Assembly (NCBI GenBank): GCA_947037905.1
Contig: CAMQUX010000026.1
Location: forward strand, 1-11,155
Source: an uncultured Desulfovibrionaceae bacterium
GTDB lineage: Bacteria; Desulfobacterota; Desulfovibrionia; Desulfovibrionales; Desulfovibrionaceae
Reading direction: 5' to 3'
DNA: 11,155 bases
Below the pieces are notes generated by a model. It was not told where the DNA came from and searched no databases. It saw only the letters and a list, made by a program, of their open reading frames with translations. Made by a program: the position numbers and the translations under genes. Numbering within the stretch: position 1 is the stretch's first letter; each line of letters opens with the position of its first letter. Below are positions 7,371 through 11,155 of this stretch, one piece after another.

Positions 7371-8186
7371 TTATAAATTATCCAAAGAATACTCCACTGG
7401 AACTGATACTTGAAACGATTCTTCTGTACTTTTATCGAGTAATTGCAAGTTTACAAGTTCACTGCCTAATTTTATTGTTGTTTTATCTAAAATCCAAGAC
7501 CCACTCTCTTTTTCAAGTTCTGCGGCTATGACTTTTCCGTTTGCATCTATAGTGACTAGTAAAAAATTTATACCCTCAGCGCCGAGTCTTCTTGCCTGCT
7601 TTGGATAATCTTTATATTCTTCTATTGCCTGCATTAATACTGCAAGTGCTTTTTGCATTCTATCTGCGTCCATTTTTCTGCCAGCTAGATGCCCGACAGT
7701 TTCCATTTTTTCTGTCTCTGGTGCTTTAATTGTACTTTCGACCGCTTTTTCTGAGATTATTTCCTTTATATTTTGCTCGACTTCTGGCTTCTGTTCTTGC
7801 TCTATTTGCTCTATTTCATCAAGAATTATTTCTTCTTGCTCTTTAAATGGCACTGTAATCTCAGAATTTTTACTTAAGAGTTTTCGCAGATTAGTATCTT
7901 CTTGCGCGAGTACTTTTTTTATTTGCACAAATTCTAACTGTACTACAGATGGTAGCCCACCCTTAGGTATATTAAGTGTTGGCATTAAAGGTATATTTAT
8001 AAATGAGAAAATTGCTATACTTAAAAAAATACAAAGCACACTAAAACCTGCAATTTGACTGCTTCGTCTCTCCTCGTATCGACCATAATTAGCACTATTT
8101 ACAAGTACTCTTGAATCCATTGTAAAAAAGAGAAATGCCCTTAAATTAGCTGGGAGAAACTTAATAAGCTCTTTTAAAAATACCAT
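7371..8186 (-). CDS. tonB: TonB energy transducer with Glu-rich spacer
   Basis: TonB carries proton-motive energy from ExbB/ExbD to outer-membrane receptors. This 271-residue protein has a long cytoplasmic N-terminus (1-43), one membrane anchor at about 45-66, a periplasmic spacer, and a C-terminal TonB domain at about 186-268 that includes YPKQARRLGAEG (194-205) and VTIDANGKVIAAELEKESGS (211-230). The spacer (about 110-160) is rich in Glu, Ile and Lys, with few prolines, unlike the Pro-Glu/Pro-Lys spacer of E. coli TonB. The ATG at 8186 is preceded by AAAGAGG with a 5-nt gap, so it is preferred over the internal Met23. It is the last gene of the heme block, 207 bp after exbD, and its hairpin terminator is at 7258-7288. 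TonB/TolA-like C-termini are diverse, but adjacency to exbBD supports TonB. Confidence 0.9.
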   Translation of the reverse strand: MVFLKELIKFLPANLRAFLFFTMDSRVLVNSANYGRYEERRSSQIAGFSVLCIFLSIAIFSFINIPLMPTLNIPKGGLPSVVQLEFVQIKKVLAQEDTNLRKLLSKNSEITVPFKEQEEIILDEIEQIEQEQKPEVEQNIKEIISEKAVESTIKAPETEKMETVGHLAGRKMDADRMQKALAVLMQAIEEYKDYPKQARRLGAEGINFLLVTIDANGKVIAAELEKESGSWILDKTTIKLGSELVNLQLLDKSTEESFQVSVPVEYSLDNL

Positions 8187-8210
8187 AAAAACCTCTTTCT
8201 CTCAAAAAAT

Positions 8211-8328
8211 CTTGCTGTCTTAGTGTCTTATACTCACACACTCTTATTATTCTAGAAAATATAAGCTTGCTGTCTCACTATCTTAGTTTTGTTATCGTAA
8301 AAAACACTCTCTTATAGTCTTGCTATCT
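8211..8328. repeat. Degenerate repeats in the exbD-tonB gap
   Basis: CTTGCTGTCT begins at 8211 and 8266, and the variant CTTGCTATCT begins at 8319, so copies are spaced 55 and 53 bp apart. The first two copies match at 17 of 20 positions over CTTGCTGTCTTAGTGTCTTA-like sequence. A second shared element on the minus strand, ATAAGAG followed by GTGT-like sequence, recurs between copies. This looks like an old tandem repeat of about 54 bp that has decayed. It fills most of the 207-bp gap upstream of the tonB ribosome site. No open frame or terminator is evident there. Confidence 0.55.
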
Positions 8329-8393
8329 TGCAAAATATCTAAAAATATTTATTAAAAATAAGCATCTCTCAAATTATTTACGAGCATACTTTT

Positions 8394-8777
8394 TTATTTG
8401 CTAGAGTCTGTGCTTATGACAAAATATCCGCCACGTTTATCTTTTGCTATATCAACTATTTTTACAAATGATTGAAATGGCGCTTTTTCATCTACATATA
8501 AATTTAAAAGTGCTGTGGTGTCACTATCTAGAACGACTATAAGCTCTTCTTTTGTTAACTCTTTTTCCTGATAATAAATTTTACCATTTTCTTTGATAGA
8601 AATAATAAGCTCATCTGATGATTTTTTATTGTCTTCTGCTTGCTCTGAGCTTGGTAAAACTATATCTAAAACTGGTTTCGAAAAAGTTGTGGTCATTATA
8701 AAAAATATCAGCAACATAAAAATAACATCTATGAGTGGTGTGAGATCTATATTTGCCTCTTCATCAAAATCTAACAT
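8394..8777 (-). CDS. exbD: Biopolymer transport protein ExbD
   Basis: ExbD pairs with ExbB to form the inner-membrane proton channel that energises TonB. From the chosen start the protein has 127 residues: a short cytoplasmic segment, one membrane helix at about 12-31, then a periplasmic domain. IDLTPLIDVIFMLLIFF contains Asp17, which aligns with the essential E. coli ExbD Asp25. I chose the ATG at 8777 because AAAGGGG lies 5 nt upstream. ATGs at 8798 and 8792 are in frame but have no ribosome site and fall inside a relic of exbB (8778-8863). The ATG is separated from the relic stop codon by a single A (TAAAATG). TolR is the main alternative, but neighbouring tonB and the absence of other tol-pal genes favour ExbD. 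Confidence 0.92.
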   Translation of the reverse strand: MLDFDEEANIDLTPLIDVIFMLLIFFIMTTTFSKPVLDIVLPSSEQAEDNKKSSDELIISIKENGKIYYQEKELTKEELIVVLDSDTTALLNLYVDEKAPFQSFVKIVDIAKDKRGGYFVISTDSSK

Positions 8778-8863
8778 TTTAGCCCCTTTCATGAACATTT
8801 TTATATAAGTCTAGGGCTCTATAACTATGCTCAACTGTTTTTATATGAAATCCTTTAAATTTT
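8778..8863 (-). pseudogene. Relic of an exbB 3' end
   Basis: On the plus strand, 8791-8863 matches 8975-9047 inside exbB at 64 of 73 positions by my count, a constant offset of 184 bp with no gaps. Read on the minus strand, the relic encodes KFKGFHIKTVEHSYRALDLY followed by KNVHERG and a TAA stop at 8781-8779. The intact exbB has KFKGFHIEAVEHSYRALELY and KNIHGED at the same place. In the relic frame a TAA lies about 15 codons upstream of the match (8884-8882), and I see no start codon and no rest of an exbB gene. It is therefore a fragment. The relic end supplies the ribosome site and the sequence abutting the exbD start. Confidence 0.85.
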
Positions 8864-8902
8864 GAATGCGTATTCTCTCTTTAAAATACTTTTTGCTTCC
8901 TC

Positions 8903-9571
8903 TTAGGAAAGTACCTCATGGCTGGTTATTACTTTTTTCTTACCACGTCTTTTTATCTTATAAACATCTTCACCATGAATATTTTTATATAATTCTAACG
9001 CTCTGTAACTATGCTCAACTGCCTCTATATGAAAGCCTTTAAATTTTAATAGCAGATAATAATAAAACATGAGTATTGGAATGGCGATACTTAGCCCTAG
9101 GCTTGTTGTTGTGAGCGCCTCCCAAATACCGATTGCAAGAAGTGTTGGGTTTGGTGCGACATTATCTGCTATTGTTTGGAAGACTGTGACCATTCCAAAT
9201 ATTGTTCCAAGTAGTCCTAATAGCGGAGAAATTACAGATATGAGACGCAGCCAATACAAACCTTTTGTTACTTGCTCGAAATTGCGATGGAAAAGATACG
9301 CTACCTCTGAGCGAATATCATCTGAATGCCCACCGTGTGTGAGTACGACATCTCGCACTATACCGATGAGTGGGTTATCACTTGTTTCGTACACATCTCG
9401 CAAGCAATGTATTTCTTTACATGTGATATCGAGAAACTCAATCTTAAACCCACGCCAAACTAGATGCATATAAATTAAATTTTTTATTGCTATGTAAATT
9501 CCCGCACAACCTACAAAAACTAAAACTATTCCTGCTGGCCCAAGGGCTGCATAAATTCCTGATATATTCAT
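8903..9571 (-). CDS. exbB: TonB-system proton channel protein ExbB
   Basis: ExbB forms the oligomeric proton channel that works with ExbD and TonB (MotA/TolQ/ExbB family). With the ATG at 9571 it has 222 residues and three membrane segments at about 8-30, 106-133 and 146-176. The core motif SPLLGLLGTIFGMVTVF (115-131) and IWEALTTTSLGLSIAIP (149-165) are typical. Glu151, Thr156 and Thr123 align with the functional E. coli residues E176, T181 and T148. AAAAGG 8 nt before the ATG supports this start over an upstream in-frame GTG at 9598. The C-terminus is basic (KIKRRGKKK at 205-213) and extends beyond the end predicted from the relic copy downstream. exbD follows after 125 bp that mostly hold that relic. 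Confidence 0.93.
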   Translation of the reverse strand: MNISGIYAALGPAGIVLVFVGCAGIYIAIKNLIYMHLVWRGFKIEFLDITCKEIHCLRDVYETSDNPLIGIVRDVVLTHGGHSDDIRSEVAYLFHRNFEQVTKGLYWLRLISVISPLLGLLGTIFGMVTVFQTIADNVAPNPTLLAIGIWEALTTTSLGLSIAIPILMFYYYLLLKFKGFHIEAVEHSYRALELYKNIHGEDVYKIKRRGKKKVITSHEVLS

Positions 9572-9619
9572 ATATTGTACCTTTTCTCTTTTCTGCACAG
9601 ATTTTTTCTTAAAATACGC

Positions 9620-9634
9620 TGAGATATTTTCTCA
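9620..9634. promoter_or_regulatory. Small inverted repeat upstream of exbB
   Basis: TGAGA (9620-9624), TATTT, TCTCA (9630-9634) form a perfect 5-5-5 inverted repeat about 50 bp before the exbB start. It could be a weak operator or an RNA hairpin in the leader. The stem is short enough to arise by chance in AT-rich DNA. Confidence 0.25.
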
Positions 9635-9635
9635 A

Positions 9636-9653
9636 GTTTTTGCAGTTTTTGCA
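9636..9653. repeat. 9-bp tandem duplication upstream of exbB
   Basis: GTTTTTGCA is repeated head to tail at 9636-9644 and 9645-9653, followed by a partial third copy (GTTTTG). A separate direct repeat, GAGCTACT, lies at 9674-9681 and 9695-9702 with a period of 21 bp. Both are in the 289-bp leader between the flavodoxin gene and exbB. Confidence 0.6.
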
Positions 9654-9759
9654 GTTTTGACTAAAGATTTCTTGAGCTACTCTTGTAGTTTTTGGAGCTA
9701 CTATTAGTTATTTTTTTAAAAAATCATTTTTAATACTCTTTAGTTTAATATTTTTAAGG

Positions 9760-9778
9760 TTTTAAGATTTTCATTATC
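9760..9778 (-). promoter_or_regulatory. Candidate Fur box upstream of exbB
   Basis: GATAATGAAAATCTTAAAA on the minus strand matches the E. coli Fur consensus GATAATGATAATCATTATC at 14 of 19 positions. It lies in the flavodoxin-exbB gap, about 190 bp before the exbB ATG. Iron control of a heme and TonB locus would be expected. The match is only suggestive: an unrelated AT-rich site upstream of ftsE scores 13 of 19. Confidence 0.3.
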
Positions 9779-9860
9779 TTTATAACTTCTTTAGAATATT
9801 TTCAGCAATCTTACCCTTAAAATTAACGGAGAAGTGCCTTTTATACACATCTAGACTGAG

Positions 9861-10367
9861 CTATATTTTTTCTACAAATAAGCGAAACATCTCACGTGCA
9901 TTTTCACAGTCTTGTGTGTTTGGATGTTTTTTCGATTCTTCTATGCGCGCTTTTCGCTCTTCTGTCATGGGGTGATTTGTTTGCATTTTTTCCATCGCTT
10001 TTAAAAGCTTAGGGTCTACTTTTCCCTGACATAAAAAACTCCCTAGCACTGTGTTATTTTTGCCTGTATCTTTTAATAACGCTTCGCTTTTTTCTATGCA
10101 TTCTTTCCCATGCTCCGAGTCTGGATACGCTCCAAGTGTTCCAAAAAGTGCTACTTTTTTATTCTCTATTTTTTCAAAATATTTTAGCACCTTTGCATCT
10201 GGAAGCCCTCTATCTACCCAGTAACCAATGGCTATAAAACCGTACGTTTCTGGTTCTGGTGCATCTTCTATGGCGAAGATTTCGCAGTTTGGAACAACTT
10301 CTGCCACTGCCTCTGCTATCATTTTTGTGTTCCCTGTTAAACTTGAATAGATGAGTAAATTTTTCAT
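9861..10367 (-). CDS. Flavodoxin family protein, likely electron donor in heme processing
   Basis: This is a 168-residue cytoplasmic FMN protein of the flavodoxin fold. The FMN phosphate loop is SSLTGNT (8-14), followed by the helix KMIAEAVAEVV. Trp50 and the loop GTLGAYPDSEHG (77-88) would flank the isoalloxazine ring. The C-terminal tail (about 133-168) is charged, with two His-Pro pairs at 132-133 and 148-149. The ATG at 10367 has AAAAGG 7 nt upstream. Position between hutX and exbBD-tonB suggests that it reduces a heme-degrading enzyme. As I recall, a flavodoxin (HmuF) accompanies the anaerobilin synthase HmuW in Fusobacterium heme loci. A BilS-like bilirubin reductase partner or a general flavodoxin are alternatives that sequence alone does not exclude. 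RibF in the other block makes its cofactor. Confidence 0.88.
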   Translation of the reverse strand: MKNLLIYSSLTGNTKMIAEAVAEVVPNCEIFAIEDAPEPETYGFIAIGYWVDRGLPDAKVLKYFEKIENKKVALFGTLGAYPDSEHGKECIEKSEALLKDTGKNNTVLGSFLCQGKVDPKLLKAMEKMQTNHPMTEERKARIEESKKHPNTQDCENAREMFRLFVEKI

Positions 10368-10407
10368 TTTGCTACCTTTTATATTTTTTTCTTTTAATTT
10401 TATGTTG

Positions 10408-10516
10408 ATTGTACTTTTTTAATTAGATTTTACTTCTACTTTTTGAGTTATTCTTTTCAATTTATTTTCCGATTTTGCTTTCGATTTATTTGCATTGTAC
10501 TTTTCTAATTAAATTT
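10408..10516. repeat. Imperfect 23-bp direct repeat in the flavodoxin-hutX gap
   Basis: The stretch 10408-10430 recurs at 10494-10516 with 21 of 23 positions identical and an offset of 86 bp. Both begin ATTGTACTTTT. The DNA between them is T-rich on the plus strand and loosely similar in composition, so the region may be an old 86-bp duplication that has diverged. Confidence 0.6.
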
Positions 10517-10525
10517 TTAATTTTG

Positions 10526-10588
10526 CTTTTTGCTTAGACTTTTTGCTTAGACTTTTTGGTTTACTTTTTGGTTTACTTTTTGCTTGAA
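10526..10588. repeat. Five tandem 12-13 bp repeats
   Basis: Five head-to-tail units share CTTTTTGSTT: two identical 13-mers CTTTTTGCTTAGA (10526-10538, 10539-10551), two identical 12-mers CTTTTTGGTTTA (10552-10563, 10564-10575) and a variant CTTTTTGCTTGAA (10576-10588). They lie in the 392-bp gap 10368-10759, which has no gene I can support on either strand. On the transcribed minus strand the units read as A-rich sequence such as TAAACCAAAAAG. The paired identity of neighbours suggests successive slippage duplications. Confidence 0.85.
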
Positions 10589-10627
10589 TCTTGCAATTTA
10601 CTTGCACTTTGCTTTTCAGTTTATGTT

Positions 10628-10649
10628 CAATTTATTTTCAATTTATTTT
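10628..10649. repeat. Perfect 11-bp tandem duplication
   Basis: CAATTTATTTT is repeated at 10628-10638 and 10639-10649. A third copy is at 10458-10468 in the same intergenic region. It belongs to the set of short T-rich repeats that fill the gap between the flavodoxin and hutX genes. Confidence 0.7.
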
Positions 10650-10739
10650 TAATTTTAATTTTCATCGTGATTTTTTAGTTACGGTAATTAATAGAAATTG
10701 TTTGGCTATTTACTCATCTTAAGCTTCTTATTTTGTAGC

Positions 10740-10757
10740 GTAAATATTTATATTTAC
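10740..10757. other. AT-rich hairpin at the hutX 3' end
   Basis: GTAAATA (10740-10746) and TATTTAC (10751-10757) form a perfect 7-bp stem with a TTTA loop, beginning 3 bp after the hutX stop on the minus strand. No T-run follows on that strand, so it is not a classical terminator. It could stabilise the 3' end of the message. Confidence 0.35.
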
Positions 10758-10759
10758 TA

Positions 10760-11155
10760 TTACTTACTATATTTTTTTTGTAGGTTTAAAAAAGATTCTT
10801 TTGCTGTTGTAAGAAGTTTTTTATTCTCACGCCCTACATAAATAGCAAATTTTACCTTTCCTTCTGTATCAAAAAATTGCACAGAATGACTTTCTAGTCC
10901 CATAAACGGGAGCGATAAAAAACAAATGTCTTGCAGATCGTCCATTTTTAAATGCCCATTTAGTGGTGTGTCGCCCATTAAGTTAAAATAACCATGCCCA
11001 AATGAACCCTTAGGAATAACAGATTTTACCTCGAGAACTGTTCCGCAACTGCGCAATATAAACGTCGCTTTTTCCCAGTTTGTGAGTTCTTTCCAAATTG
11101 TTTCAAAATCTTCTTTTGGCGCAAAGCTTTGTATATTTTCTGGTAAATTTTCTGC
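10760..11155 (-). CDS. hutX: HutX/ChuX-type cytoplasmic heme-handling protein (5' end beyond window)
   Basis: The visible 131 residues are the C-terminal part of a HutX/ChuX family protein, a cytoplasmic heme carrier or heme-utilisation factor of about 165 residues. The frame is open to the right edge, so the true start lies outside; the TTG at 11056 is internal. Recognisable features are FETIWKELTNW (17-27), matching FDTVWDTVCEW of E. coli ChuX, then SFGHGYFNL (51-59), NGHLK (66-70), FMGLES (84-89) and IYVGREN (105-111). His54 and His68 correspond to the conserved histidines of HGYFNL and GHIK in ChuX. The flavodoxin follows after a 392-bp repeat-rich gap. Together with TonB-ExbBD it suggests heme uptake. 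Roughly 35 N-terminal residues are missing from view. Confidence 0.9.
   Translation of the reverse strand, partial: AENLPENIQSFAPKEDFETIWKELTNWEKATFILRSCGTVLEVKSVIPKGSFGHGYFNLMGDTPLNGHLKMDDLQDICFLSLPFMGLESHSVQFFDTEGKVKFAIYVGRENKKLLTTAKESFLNLQKKYSK

Noticed and set aside
8778..8798. ATG at 8798 or 8792 as the exbD start
   Set aside because: These codons fall inside the exbB relic and lack a ribosome site. The ATG at 8777 has AAAGGGG 5 nt upstream and fits ExbD length.
9069..9473. 134-residue open frame on the plus strand inside exbB
   Set aside because: It lies wholly antisense to exbB, which has clear family motifs and a strong ribosome site. The translated sequence shows no recognisable domain and is a shadow frame.
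9572..9598. GTG at 9598 as the exbB start
   Set aside because: It would add nine residues but has no good ribosome site, whereas the ATG at 9571 has AAAAGG at proper spacing and gives the usual ExbB N-terminus.
9661..9730. Terminator for the flavodoxin gene near 9677-9724
   Set aside because: CTAC/GTAG pairing and a T7A6 run are present, but the stem is only 4 bp and the T-run is not positioned after a stable hairpin on the minus strand.
10526..10588. Tandem units considered as a CRISPR array
   Set aside because: The units are 12-13 bp and directly adjacent, with no unique spacers, no palindromic repeat and no cas genes in the window.
10760..11056. hutX as a complete 98-residue gene starting at TTG 11056
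   Set aside because: The frame stays open to 11155 and the upstream residues (FETIWKELTNW) match the ChuX family, so the TTG is internal and the gene is cut by the window edge.

Overview
The window is a low-GC, Gram-negative bacterial segment with two gene blocks that point towards each other. The FtsE/FtsX, TonB/ExbB/ExbD and CLC proteins, together with a flavodoxin and a HutX-type heme protein, fit an anaerobic, probably host-associated proteobacterial lineage. A low-GC relative of Desulfovibrionales is my best guess, but this is inference from gene content and general resemblance; no marker gene here proves it.

Left block (+ strand, about 232-7016): ftsE, ftsX, ribF, a CLC-family chloride transporter with CBS domains, and sfsA are tightly packed (gaps of 5, 27, 8 and 36 bp) and look like one housekeeping operon. 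A MATE efflux transporter follows after a 205-bp gap. FtsEX is the cell-division ABC-type complex, RibF makes FMN and FAD, and SfsA is a PD-(D/E)XK-type nuclease family protein. Nine codons at the extreme left edge may begin a divergent gene.

Convergent junction (7017-7370): this holds no gene. It contains a hairpin that can act as a terminator in both directions and a perfect 15-bp tandem duplication.

Right block (- strand, read from 11155 down to 7371): hutX/chuX-like heme carrier (cut by the window edge), a flavodoxin, exbB, exbD and tonB. Together these look like a heme-acquisition and anaerobic heme-processing locus. ExbB-ExbD-TonB would energise an outer-membrane receptor, HutX would handle cytoplasmic heme, and the flavodoxin could donate electrons to a heme-degrading enzyme. 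The receptor, ABC importer and radical-SAM heme enzyme are not in the window and might lie beyond 11155.

The most notable signals are outside the genes. The exbB-exbD gap carries a 73-bp, about 88% identical relic of the 3' end of exbB, with its own stop codon immediately before the exbD start. Several intergenic regions hold perfect 9-16 bp tandem duplications or degenerate longer repeats (4696-4727, 7311-7340, 8211-8328, 9636-9653, 10526-10588, 10628-10649), which suggests frequent slippage duplication in non-coding DNA. I found no tRNA, rRNA, insertion sequence or CRISPR array.
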